From the NCBI GenBank assembly GCA_013054445.1, contig JAAMPI010001060.1:1-20463 (forward strand): DNA of 20,463 nucleotides, written 5' to 3'. Under the pieces are notes generated by a model, which saw only the letters and a list, made by a program, of their open reading frames with translations, did no database searches and was not told the origin of the DNA. The position numbers and the translations under genes are program-made. Position 1 is the first letter of the stretch; each line of letters opens with the position of its first letter. Shown here piece by piece: positions 11,133-20,214 of the stretch. Source of the DNA: Cudoniella acicularis. Lineage: Eukaryota; Ascomycota; Leotiomycetes; Helotiales; Helotiaceae.

Positions 11133-11680
11133 TCAACCCTCCATTTTCGTATCCCCATTGTTTTGGTTCGCGCCCTGAATCCATAAAACATTGTTGCATC
11201 TAGACACAAGCATTAGCTGAAGTTCTTCCAACGTGGCCTCCTGTTGCTTGATCTTCCTTCCTTAAGCTCCATGCTTTTCCCACCAGAGTTGCGGGGTAAG
11301 TGCTCTACCTGAAAGAACACACCTCCAACATACCTTATCAAGACCTGTCCCAGCACGCTTGTCATTTGTTGATCGATCCACTCCTCTGCGCCCGACAACT
11401 GGATGTTCATATAACTGTCGATGCTCACAAGGCGGCCCTTGTACTCGGTTTGACCCCATTTGAGACGGATAATGACCTCCTCATTAACACTGCGATTTTA
11501 ACTATCAGCATCCCCTTCTAAATCCATACTCTTTCCCAGATAGTTCGCAGAGCGGAAAGACGTACAGGTTTTGCAGCATCGGCCGCGGGTTGATGGGCAT
11601 GAACTAGAAAAGCCGTCAGCTTCAATACGAATATAAATTGAAATATGCAGCAAAGGGCTCCGATTGCATACGTTACTCAT
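11133..11680 (-). CDS. Small nuclear ribonucleoprotein F (SmF), four exons
   Basis: Sm-fold subunit of the heptameric ring bound to spliceosomal U1, U2, U4 and U5 snRNAs. Exons in minus order: 11680-11672, 11603-11566, 11489-11334, 11199-11133; 89 aa, the usual SmF size. Introns of 68, 76 and 134 nt are GT-AG. The first coding exon is just ATG AGT AAC. Exon 2 gives [13 protein letters not shown], the F-type N-terminus. The Sm1 motif runs through [20 protein letters not shown] and SYMNIQL. Sm2 is [14 protein letters not shown], where VLIR and CNN are split by intron 3. The tail after Sm2 is short and polar. Homology to SmF rather than Lsm6 rests on the NPRPML opening, [10 protein letters not shown] and [10 protein letters not shown]; Lsm6 is the only real alternative. 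It is convergent with PRMT5, 294 bp apart. Confidence 0.94.
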
Positions 11681-12096
11681 TATGGCGGTTGGAGAAGGAC
11701 TGTAGTTGAAGTCGCGTCGGGAATATTTTGTGCGCGTGCCTTGGGCTAGAAATCTTGAGGCTGTGGACTAGCTTGCTTTAGAGAGGAATTCGAGGTCAGT
11801 GCTGCTTTTGGATGGAGTTTTTGTGGTTTAGCGAGTGCGCAAGGCTGGAATTTAGTAACAAGGCTATGGGTATATGGGTATACAATTTGAATGTTCAACG
11901 GACACAAGAATTTTATAATTTAAGTTGGAAAGCCTAGAGAACAACCCTTTGAATTTGTGCGTCACTCATTAAAGTCCTTTACCAACATTTTCAGGAAACT
12001 TCAAAAACCCATAGACTCCAGGAATTTGAGCACGGCTCATGTACACAGGGAAGCAGAACATTGACACAATTTTGTTTGTATTCCAGCCTAGGAGAT
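11681..12096. other. Intergenic region, SmF promoter side
   Basis: This 416-bp stretch separates the SmF start from the UPF0587 stop; both genes run on the minus strand. It should contain the SmF promoter. Repeated TATGGGTA/TATGGGTATAC near 11866-11883 is the only simple pattern noticed. No further coding frame was found. Confidence 0.55.
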
Positions 12097-12796
12097 TTAG
12101 TTTCTTCTAATCTCCCACTTCAAGTCCTTAATGCTGACTTCATCCCCTGCTTTCTCATCGTAGTCAAACCAGTCTCCTTCTGTGAGATCAATGGCAGTAA
12201 ATTTGCTCCCTGAATCAATGCCGGTGACCAACCATTCTCCCTAATTGATCGTCAGCATTGAATAGTGAAACCCAATGATTTTTTTCATACTTCTGGTTTG
12301 AATTCCGTGAATTCCATACCTCGACAGTCAAATTCAAGCACCTTCTGGCGCGTCGGTGGAGAAGCCTGCTGGTATGCAATAGGGGGTGCTTTTATAGTGG
12401 CGGAAGATTCTCTCTATTAAAGTTTTAGTAAGGCGTAAATAGCTAGCTAGAAATCTCTTGCCTTGCACGACTTGCACTTCCAAACAAAGTTTGCCTCTCC
12501 TCGACTGCCGCTCATATCGTTGGCTTCCTAAAGTAGCCTTTAGTTCTGTACAAGAGGGGGGAAGGAATAGGTCAAGGCTACTTACGAAACGGCTAACACT
12601 GACAAAATTCGGATGAATTTCTCTGCAAGAACCGCACTGGACTTTGAAAGTGTACCAGAATGGGTTATCAGCAGTGTCGTCGGGCCTCAGCTCCGTAACT
12701 CTAAAGATTGCACAGGTCAGCAGATCTGAGATGCAGAACATGATTTATGCATTTCACTAACCCGGTCAAGTCTGCGGTCAGAGTGAGAGTTAGCAT
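12097..12796 (-). CDS. UPF0587 / DUF866 family zinc-binding protein (CZIB-like), five exons
   Basis: Small CxxC-containing zinc-binding protein, related to human CZIB (C1orf123); molecular role not established. Exons in minus order: 12796-12762, 12700-12586, 12527-12462, 12413-12291, 12240-12097; 160 aa, normal for the family. The family opening MLTLTLTADLTG|VTELRP is restored only by intron 1. Two CxxC pairs (Cys34/Cys37 in CGSC and Cys68/Cys71 in CKSC) should bind one zinc. Other hallmarks are SGSRGEANFVWKC, QKVLEFDCRG and the acidic C-terminal block EGDWFDYDEKAGDEVSIKDL. Introns are 61, 58, 48 and 50 nt; three are GT-AG, but intron 3 (12414-12461) uses a GC donor (AAG|GCAAGA) with an AG acceptor and a TTACTAAAAC branch-like site. 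The GC model joins CKSCK to RESSATI exactly as in homologues. It is divergent from the PPR-like gene, with 269 bp between start codons. Confidence 0.93.
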
Positions 12797-13065
12797 CGCT
12801 GATTCGTGAAGGTGCCTTTGACTGATGATATTCTCCCGTTGTCGCTGTCATATCAAGTTGTGCTGGTAGCGGGGTTAAATGGTGGGAGAGATTAAATATT
12901 GCTAAAGCGGCACGGCAACTCCTTTGATCCACCTCGAAATCATCCGATAGCTGACCTCAACCGGTCATCCAACGTTTACCAACTCCTCAATTGCGGACAA
13001 CTCACTGGTCCGGCCATTCGACGACACAATTGCTCTAACGCGACACTCAGCAGCATGATACTATC
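12797..13065. promoter_or_regulatory. Putative bidirectional promoter between UPF0587 and PPR-like genes
   Basis: The 269-bp gap between two divergent start codons must serve both genes. A TTAAATATT stretch lies at about 12892-12900, roughly 100 bases from the UPF0587 ATG. No named factor site was recognised. The bidirectional role is inferred from geometry alone. Confidence 0.45.
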
Positions 13066-15315
13066 ATGCAAACTATCTGGTCTCGCGCTGCGCAGGCCAA
13101 ATCCTCGTGCCGATGTAGCTCCTGTCTTCACACCGCGACGACCCTAGCTCGTCGAGCCACCACCGCTGTGAGCAAACGGCGGGTCACGGCTGGAGACGTA
13201 TTTACGGCATTTTATTCAACAATTCTAGCTACTGCTGCTGTCGCAGATGCAAGAAAGAAAGACGAGAGGAGAAAGGAATGGGACCTGGTGATTGCTAAGG
13301 CCAAAGCTGGATTACCGATTGACGATTCTGCGGTACCACCACGAACAGAAGGACAAGCAAGATCTGAGTTAGTGGAGTTGAAGCATGGGGAGGTACAACC
13401 GACAGACTTCCCAGCGTCATCAATTCCGCGGGGACAATTGCATCAGACCTTAAGAATGCTCAAGAAACAGCTCAAGGTCAACAACGAGATCTCGTCGAAT
13501 GACTCGCAACTTTTCGAGCATAATGGGGTTCAATATGACAAAGATGATTTTCGATCGCTACCTTCCATTAAATTCAACCCCCGAGATCCAAAAAAGTCAA
13601 TTCATTTAGAGAAAATGGAAGAAAACGTGCGGAACCTGGTCAATCGATTGCTTTCAATAATTAAATTATCCCGGCCCGAAAACCTCTCCAGAAGCTCAGC
13701 AGACTCCGGTGTTTCGCTCGAAAGAAGGCAAATAGCTGGACGAATAGCAGAATTGAGAGCTTCTTTCTATACATCACCAGCTTATGCCTGGAAGGGAACG
13801 GAGTCTGCATATGAGCAGCGAACCTCATTGCATCGGGCCCTGAGTACGCTCCTCTCCAAGGTGGAACCTGGCCACCCCGAAATTGAAATAGTAGTGGCAA
13901 AGATATGTTACAACTTACTCGTTTCCACCGTTCCGCCAAGTATTGCAACATACAATATTTTGATTCGAGAATTTACGCGATTACAGCGACCTGATCTGAC
14001 CGAGATTGTGGTGAAGGGATTCCTGAGCGAGAGTGTACTTAAACCTAATGAGCGAACGGTCAGGCTTATCCTGGATCATTATATCACCTCAAAGGACTTT
14101 TCGGGGTTTCGAGCTATTGTCAGGCGGATGCGCGGGCTTGACCTTTCTATGAAGCTGAAGAGAATGCCTCTTGACTACGTCTTCAACGAAGAATTTCCGA
14201 ATCAAACGCAATGGGCAATGACACACAAAGTCATTCATCGAGGAAATTGGTTGTATCAAAAGATGGATCGAACCACTGGATTATTCGACACCCTTTTGAA
14301 CGGAGCTCTAGAGTTGAATGCTCTTTCGTACGCTGTTCGATTTATCCGGGCAGCCCTTCGGGAGGGCCACGAAGTGCAAACCCCGACTCTCGTCCGAGCT
14401 ATCCAAGCGTGTGTCATTCGAAGTGACTATAAAGCAGGTATTAAACTGTTAAATGCCATCTTATCAGCATGGGAAGAAAGTCTCCATTCTAAACCCGTGC
14501 AGCTAACTTCAGACCTCCGATGGGGATTGCATCGCCTTCTTGCTCTGTGTGGTTTCGATTCGTCTACCAAATTTCAAGCACTGCCAAGTTTGCACCCCAT
14601 AATATCACAGGAGGTTTTGCGTACCTTGTTACGGCACATGCGTCTCGAGTCGATAAGTGACTCCTTAGGTGTCATCGCTGATCGCCTATGTTGCGTGGAA
14701 TTAGCTCTTACGCGGCATGAAGATACTGAGAGCATCGGGTCAACCGATGAGCCTAATCACTCAAGTGCGGGAGACGAGGCTTTCAAGGAAGCTCGGGGCC
14801 TTTTAAATCAGTATTCCAAAACCGACAAATGGCACGTCAGAAGGCAAGAAGCGCGCCTTACCGAACGTCGACGAATAATACTCCAGTCCATCAGCGCTAG
14901 ATTGGCGAATCAGGCCAAATGGATTGAAGGTGCTGTTGAAGAAACAAAGATCTTATTCAGCATATATCGAAAGTTGTCAGCGGAATCAAGGAAAACCTAC
15001 AACAAGTCACTCGGGAAAAGATCTCGAGATGTTACAGTTGCCAAGCAGCTCACCCTTCTTTCTAAGCTTCTAGAAAGGGATAAAGAATTGGCAATGAACA
15101 GAGCAACTCTATCCGAGGATTCCGAGGTCTCAGTTCAGATGCAGGAAGAGAGAGACACTGTAAAGTGGCCAGTCGAGCAAAGTGCAGCACCAGAGCTGAA
15201 TATCAATGCAGCAGAAGTGAAAGAATGGGCTCCACTGCATTTGCCGGCACCGCAGTCCCTACCAATACCAGCAGAATCGATTCCCGAAATCGGGATCAGT
15301 AGCGTCGCTGCATAG
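13066..15315 (+). CDS. Probable mitochondrial pentatricopeptide-repeat-like protein, single exon
   Basis: Intronless frame of 749 aa, the only single-exon gene here. The N-terminus is rich in Arg, Ala, Ser and Thr with few acidic residues (MQTIWSRAAQAKSS, then CRCSSC at 15-20 and LARRATTAVSKRR), consistent with a mitochondrial targeting segment. A short hydrophobic run follows (VFTAFYSTILATAAVADA, about 45-62), then a charged region. Helical repeat-like segments resembling PPR motifs occur at about 289-355 (PPSIATYNILIREF, then KPNERTVRLILDHYI) and about 418-470 (NALSYAVRFIRAALREG, then TPTLVRAIQACVI). The C-terminal third is charged and partly coiled-coil-like. From family knowledge I expect a role in mitochondrial RNA handling, translation or respiratory-complex assembly; no specific orthologue is recognised. 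The 13066 ATG begins the presequence, with no better in-frame start upstream. Confidence 0.8.
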   Translation: MQTIWSRAAQAKSSCRCSSCLHTATTLARRATTAVSKRRVTAGDVFTAFYSTILATAAVADARKKDERRKEWDLVIAKAKAGLPIDDSAVPPRTEGQARSELVELKHGEVQPTDFPASSIPRGQLHQTLRMLKKQLKVNNEISSNDSQLFEHNGVQYDKDDFRSLPSIKFNPRDPKKSIHLEKMEENVRNLVNRLLSIIKLSRPENLSRSSADSGVSLERRQIAGRIAELRASFYTSPAYAWKGTESAYEQRTSLHRALSTLLSKVEPGHPEIEIVVAKICYNLLVSTVPPSIATYNILIREFTRLQRPDLTEIVVKGFLSESVLKPNERTVRLILDHYITSKDFSGFRAIVRRMRGLDLSMKLKRMPLDYVFNEEFPNQTQWAMTHKVIHRGNWLYQKMDRTTGLFDTLLNGALELNALSYAVRFIRAALREGHEVQTPTLVRAIQACVIRSDYKAGIKLLNAILSAWEESLHSKPVQLTSDLRWGLHRLLALCGFDSSTKFQALPSLHPIISQEVLRTLLRHMRLESISDSLGVIADRLCCVELALTRHEDTESIGSTDEPNHSSAGDEAFKEARGLLNQYSKTDKWHVRRQEARLTERRRIILQSISARLANQAKWIEGAVEETKILFSIYRKLSAESRKTYNKSLGKRSRDVTVAKQLTLLSKLLERDKELAMNRATLSEDSEVSVQMQEERDTVKWPVEQSAAPELNINAAEVKEWAPLHLPAPQSLPIPAESIPEIGISSVAA

Positions 15316-16045
15316 ACGGCTTCGAGGAGGTGGAGATATGTTGTACTGTATTTGAACATGCGATGATGAAAGGGTTGTATATATCAACAGGCCGCGTGTA
15401 CATAGAACGGCGTATTTTGGATTGGGGTCACATAGAGGAACGAGGTTTGCATATATAGAGCTGAGCCCAGGCTCTAATACCAAGAATGAAAGAAGTTTGA
15501 AGAGCATATTTTTCGCCTCAAGTGAGTCTCGCCATAACAAAGAGGCAACGTTCCTGCTTCAAATTCCCTTCATGCCGTTTCTGGTAAAAGGGGACCTTGG
15601 CACCAATTCAATTCAATGCTCGAATTCTTAGATTCGAGTAAGACTACATGAAGAAAGCCAAACAAAATATCAACTTGAAGTTTGATTTCTTTAATTTCCT
15701 TAACTATTTTTTCCATCCTCGAAAGGCCTTCTACAACATTGATTCCAATAAATCTAGCTCCTCTCCTTGCACCAACTCACACTCTAAACATATGTTGTAT
15801 CTCGTCCCAAATTGGAACTTCGCTGTTTATTTGAGCAATTGAGAGCAAGAGGCAGTCAATGATGCCCCATGATAGGCAGCACTTCAAATAGCTTCCCAGG
15901 GGTTAATGTAGCTGCAGATTGTTAGGAAAGGGCGTGAATGCACTGCCAAACGAGTCTTGTCACATGGTCCATCACTTCATCGGGCAGTTTCTGACTTTCT
16001 GATTATTGGATAAATTCGAATGTATTCGTAAGAAAGTAATATATA

Positions 16046-16154
16046 CCCACACTAGAGTAGTAACTCACAGCTTACAGTTGTTTGCCAGCTGGTCTACCCT
16101 TACCCTGGTAACTAGTTTTACAGTCAAAGGAGCTGGGTAATTGTGCTACTGTGG
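16046..16154. mobile_element. MITE-like terminal-inverted-repeat element, copy B
   Basis: About 109 bp. The left end CCCACACTAGAGTAGTAACT pairs imperfectly with the reverse complement of the right end, GCCACAGTAGCACAATTACC. The two halves flank a non-coding centre. It lines up along its length with copy A, and its termini match copy D. No clear target-site duplication is visible at the right edge, so one end may be eroded. Limits are approximate. Confidence 0.6.
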
Positions 16155-16235
16155 CGCATTTACATTGCCACATTGGATTCTGCTAGGAGCTTGGCCATTA
16201 GAAAAAAAAACCAGACAGAAATGAACGTTCAGAAA

Positions 16236-16290
16236 TACACTACCTAGAGGAGCAACTCACGCGTTACAATAAGGAGTCTCTTTTCATATT
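16236..16290. repeat. Truncated MITE-like fragment C
   Basis: CTAGAGGAGCAACTCACGCG, followed by TTAC, matches the left end of copy B (CTAGAGTAGTAACTCACAGC, then TTAC) at about 20 of 24 bases. AGTCTCTTTTC at 16275-16285 recurs in copy D at an equivalent offset. No matching right terminus was found within the next 100 bases, so this is an incomplete or heavily decayed copy, only 81 bp from copy B. Confidence 0.45.
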
Positions 16291-16644
16291 CATAATTAGG
16301 ACACATAACTGCTCAACTTGGAACCCAACACCCAATAAAAACCGGACGGAGTACATAGGGACTGCAGGATGTCACGAGAGAGGCAATTTTCCACTAAATA
16401 GATATTGTTCAAACAGTCCTAATTTCAGGAATAGTAAATTAACTGCATTATTCGCTCAATTATGTCATTTGTTGCTACTTCTCAACAAGCCAGCGTTCAA
16501 AGAAGTGAACAAAAGGCTGAACCAGCCAAACTAACTAAGCCAACCCGTGACCACTTAATCTCAACTACATAAACTCGTCACGGCGTTAAGAAAATAGTAT
16601 GTACATGAAGCGAAACATGCTCAAAATACGATCTGCAACACCGA

Positions 16645-18436
16645 TTAACGCAAAATAACAACTAAGAAGGCTATCCCAAGCAAGGCACTCAGACTTGCTT
16701 TTACCGTTGTAGATCCGCTCTTCTTAGTTGATGTAGACGTTGGAGCCGAGCTAGTTGTGGTGGCAGCGCCTGAACTTGAGTTTTGGCCGGTCGGGGTGTT
16801 ACTTTGATCATCCGCAAGAGGTGAGATGGCCAGTCCCGAGATTGGAACACCATTGCTGTTCTTCACCACTTGGCTAACGGTGGTAGTTGTCACAGAAACT
16901 ATCTTTCCATTATTAGGATTCGAGATGCCATTGTCGATGAGAGTTTGAGCACCAGAAGGAATTGCTGGGATAGTGAAGTTGTTTGCGAAGCCTGAACTAC
17001 TAATAAGTGACGAGGAGCATTTGGGCGGAACTACTGTAGTGTTCTTGGCTACAGTGTCTTGGAGAGCAGTGACGTTAAGGGTATTGTATTGCCCTTGAAG
17101 AGCATCATAATCGGAAAGAAGCTGTGCAGAGCCATCAGAGTTTATCGTAACTAGGCCATAATTCGAAGGTTCCTCAGAGAACTCGTAAACCAAACCACCA
17201 GAGAGTACAGGGGTCATCAGTGGCCCGTAGATTACTGGGACTTCTGTAAACACTCGAGGGCTGGGCACGTTACATCCATATTCAGAGAAGAAAACAGGGA
17301 CGCTCGTGTTACTGAAGTCGGCGACGAGGACATCATATCCCGAGGTAGTAAATGACGAATCACCACACCAGGAGTAGCTGTTGAGGGCGAAAAGGTCACT
17401 GCGAGAAGGATCGGAAGCATCGCCGGTTCTACAACGAGTTAGCATTATGTTTTTTCCGAGGAGGGAGAAGGCGGCAAGCGGATTAAACTTCCTCTCTGCC
17501 ACCTAGAATAGGAGGTTAGGGGGGAGTAACAAAGGAAAGGGTTGGTTACGTGGTGCACTGGAGGTAATTCCAGGTATCGAGGAGAAGTTCTTGTACATCG
17601 GCAGCACTATATCCCACGGGAATGCTTCTGGTAGACTGCTTCGCAATATAATTCTTTAGATCCCTCGTTACAGCCTGAAGATGTCAGAAACAGTTGAGCC
17701 ACGTATTGGCATTGGCTACTCACTCGCATGTATGGCGGTACAGATTGACCAGTAGGAGCATCGTTGATAACCTCATTGCCGGCGAAGAAAAGCAGGGTGT
17801 TTGGATAATTCTTAAAGGCCTCGACAACGGCAAAAGTCCGATTCAAATATGATGCATCGTAACTTCCCGATGGGTTGCTTCTATCAATGCTCTCGCCCGC
17901 CAGCGGAGAGTTGACATCAATTAACATATATATTCCAACCTGCCATTTGTTAGTCCCGGTCGGAACCCTGTTCCAGCAGGTCGTTCGAATGGGAAACTTG
18001 CCGCATTGAAAATCGAAGCGCAGTTGTCATGATTAAGATCAGGGTCCACGTTATAGACACGAATGGCGTTGACGCCTAGACGTTGCATCAAGGCAGCATC
18101 CCGTAGGCAAATGTTTCCGTCGCTCAATGGATCGATCCCCGAGCTTGGATTGTATCCTGACGATCCGCCGGGTTGATAGGCTACGCCGAGCAGCTGGAAT
18201 CGATTGCCCGTCTTGGGATTGACGAAGTCGGAACCTTGGATTTCTAGAGGCTCAACGGCGACCACGGCACTGGCGCAAAGTGCAAGTATTGCGCATCGCA
18301 ACTGGAGCAGAGAAAGGTATCAGCGGGGGGCCTCACTAGCCATTTGGTAGGCCAATGGCCACCTCATCAACGGCTCGTCGCATTTAGGTGGAGGCTTGAG
18401 GTTCCACGAAGGCGGTAGACGTACCATTCGAGCCAT
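16645..18436 (-). CDS. GPI-anchored beta-1,3-glucanosyltransferase, GH72 (Gel/Gas type), five exons
   Basis: Cell-wall enzyme that cleaves and re-joins beta-1,3-glucan chains. Exons in minus order: 18436-18425, 18301-18002, 17939-17724, 17674-17550, 17428-16645; 478 aa. The first coding exon is 12 nt (ATGGCTCGAATG); joined to exon 2 it gives a good signal peptide, MARMLRCAILALCASAVVAV. The catalytic domain carries the acid/base Glu160 in FFAGNEVIND and the nucleophile Glu267 in FFSEYGCN. After it come a linker with Cys, a Ser/Thr-rich stretch (likely O-glycosylated) and a hydrophobic tail, ASLSALLGIAFLVVILR, typical of a GPI-attachment signal. No CBM43/X8 Cys-rich domain is present, so it belongs to the GH72-minus group. 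Intron 2 (17940-18001) has a GC donor (GCG|GCAAGT) and AG acceptor, restoring SIFNAVGIYM; the others are GT-AG. The 121-nt intron 4 is the least certain junction. Confidence 0.94.
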
Positions 18437-19188
18437 GGTAAATATCGGGCTCTGTCTCATCTACTCGCCAAAAGTTCCCCAGATGTCGCGAGCCCGTGCA
18501 GCGGCTGCGTGCAGAAAGAAGTATGGAAAACGAAGGTATTTTGCAGTCACTGATGAGAAGAAACGTAAACGAGTGTATGTGTGTTGCCGAAAATGGGTAG
18601 CGACGGGGAAGATGAAAATTAATGCGGTCGTGCCTTGGACCAAGACTACAGAAAAAGATGGATGTTTCTAATCTGACTGGTGTTGGAGCTGGAGCTATCG
18701 CGAGGTTCCAACTCAAGATGCACCGTTTCCTGAACAGGGATAGAGCATGCCGGCCGGCGAATCAACGGCCGCGGCTTCTTGGCACCATCCCACCATACCT
18801 CGATCAATTTCTGGTGCATTTCCAGCTTCTGACTTATAAGTGCAGGGTACGAGTATTGTGAGGCTGCATTTTACGTGTCAATTTTCAGTCGAATCGACTT
18901 GAGACTGGAACTTGGAACTTAGAACCTGGAGACCTGGAGCCTAGAACCGAGAGCCCTTCACAGCGTCACGAGTGCAATTCAGAACGACTCTGGTTTTGAT
19001 GCAATCTCCTTTTTAACGTGACCAGATCCTTCGGTAACGCCTGTCTAGGAAGTACAAATGCTGAGCCCACCAGAGACAATTACGAATATCTATTTGTAAG
19101 GTTTTAGACACCAATTAGCACGCCACAAGCTGTGTCGTTGCCCAACAAATGCCCAAGCCTGCAACTGCCAAATCATTCATCCCAACCT
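18437..19188. other. Intergenic region upstream of the GH72 gene
   Basis: This 752-bp stretch holds the GH72 promoter (minus strand) and the 3' end of ATP-citrate lyase subunit 2. Open frames near 18435-18671 on both strands are antisense or leader shadows with no family match. It includes a degenerate 7-bp tandem repeat at 18907-18956. Confidence 0.55.
18907..18956 (+). repeat. Degenerate 7-bp tandem repeat
   Basis: About seven units in a row: GGAACTT, GGAACTT, AGAACCT, GGAGACCT, GGAGCCT, AGAACCG, AGAGCCC. The first two are identical and the rest drift by one or two bases, one unit being 8 bp. It looks like a decaying minisatellite. It sits in the spacer between the ACL2 3' end and the GH72 promoter; a regulatory role is possible but unsupported. 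Confidence 0.65.
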
Positions 19189-20214
19189 CTAACCTTTAAA
19201 CTCCTCCACCTTGCTCTGAGCCAAACGACCGGGGATCAGAGCGAGCGGCACGATTCCACTGACGTGCATCTCGGGGCCATACACATGCATATCTAAGTTC
19301 AATTCCTGTCCGACAGCCTTGATGTTCTTCAGGCCTTCCTGATAGTTGGGACCAGCACGTCTGACCCAGATTTGAACCTTGTGCTCAATCAATTGAGAGC
19401 TGAACTCCTTGAGAGCTCGGATGACACCCTTGAAGGTCGATACAACATTGGTGAAGTTGGCAATACCTCCTCCGATAAAAAGAACCTTGCCCTCGGGGTA
19501 GACAGGCGCGCGGAGCATGAGGTCAATGACTGTGCGTGCGTAGTGGAAAGTTTGAGTCTCGGTTGGAGCTCCTGAGTATTCTCCGTAGTTGGCAAGCTGG
19601 TCGGCAAAACCACTGCTAGCAATGGCATCGGCATACACAACAGAAGCACCACCACCAGCAACCAGTGTCCATACTCGGCCGCTGGAGTTTAGGACAGTAA
19701 GCTTCAGAGAAGCACCAGTCTTTGCGTCAAGTTCGGCGATATAAGCTTCCTCTTTGCTCATCTCACGACCGAATGGAGCTGGGAATTCCATAGGTGGGCC
19801 GGCATCAATGTTGACCTTTCCATCAGCTGCCTTGACAGCAGCCATCCCAAGGGCGGCCGGCGATCGCGCAACAGCCCATTTGACGCCGCACTCAAACTCA
19901 GCAGTTTGATCAAGCTTAGCAGCCAAATCTAAGAAATGAACTTCAGCGGAGGTGCCGCTGGCGTTAGGGATGACAACCAGTGGGTTGATTTCGAGGTATG
20001 TGAATTGGCAGTCGACGTAGACGGCGTACAGTCGAGTGATGAAGTCTACCAGAACGTTGTGCACACCCTTTGGAACCTTCTTGAGAAGTGTGGTGGCAAT
20101 CTCATTATTTGAAGGGTATTCTGAGAGGTCGACAGGAATAAGAATTTTCTCGGCTTTGGCATCGACATCACCAACATCGACACCTCCCTCGTGTGTGAAG
20201 AGAATCCAATCGCC
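19189..20214 (-). CDS. acl2: ATP-citrate synthase (ATP-citrate lyase) subunit 2, partial: last exon only
   Basis: Subunit of the cytosolic two-subunit fungal enzyme that makes acetyl-CoA and oxaloacetate from citrate, CoA and ATP, feeding lipid and sterol synthesis and acetylation. This exon encodes the C-terminal 341 aa plus stop, starting in phase 0 at GDWILFTHEGG right after an AG acceptor (CTTATTTTTGCTAG, with GCTAAC branch site). It carries the end of the ATP-grasp fold, including LEINPLVVIP (about 74-83 of this part), the MEFPAPFGREMSKEEAYIAE segment, GAPTETQTFHYA, GGGIANFTNV and the C-terminal HVSGIVPLALIPG block. Roughly 145 N-terminal residues are missing by comparison with family length. 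The preceding 249 bases to the window edge hold no ACL2 coding match. In several filamentous ascomycetes acl1 lies head-to-head with acl2, so acl1 may lie just to the right (inference). Confidence 0.95.
   Translation of the reverse strand, partial: GDWILFTHEGGVDVGDVDAKAEKILIPVDLSEYPSNNEIATTLLKKVPKGVHNVLVDFITRLYAVYVDCQFTYLEINPLVVIPNASGTSAEVHFLDLAAKLDQTAEFECGVKWAVARSPAALGMAAVKAADGKVNIDAGPPMEFPAPFGREMSKEEAYIAELDAKTGASLKLTVLNSSGRVWTLVAGGGASVVYADAIASSGFADQLANYGEYSGAPTETQTFHYARTVIDLMLRAPVYPEGKVLFIGGGIANFTNVVSTFKGVIRALKEFSSQLIEHKVQIWVRRAGPNYQEGLKNIKAVGQELNLDMHVYGPEMHVSGIVPLALIPGRLAQSKVEEFKG

Larger units (their letters stand above)
15316..16644. other. Convergent intergenic region with repeat remnants
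   Basis: This 1.33-kb gap lies between the 3' ends of the PPR-like and GH72 genes, so it needs no promoter. It is AT-leaning and has only short frames. It contains MITE-like copy B and truncated fragment C, and several homopolymer-like A/T runs. It looks like a tolerant landing zone for insertions. Confidence 0.55.

Noticed and set aside
10839..12796. Functional cluster of PRMT5, SmF and the zinc protein
   Set aside because: PRMT5 methylates SmD1, SmD3 and SmB rather than SmF in known systems, gene orientations differ, and adjacency of housekeeping genes is common in fungi.
18396..18671. Basic, Arg/Lys-rich frame of 91 codons on the + strand
   Set aside because: It opens at a TTG, overlaps the first GH72 exon and promoter in antisense, and matches no family; a frame of similar size lies opposite it.
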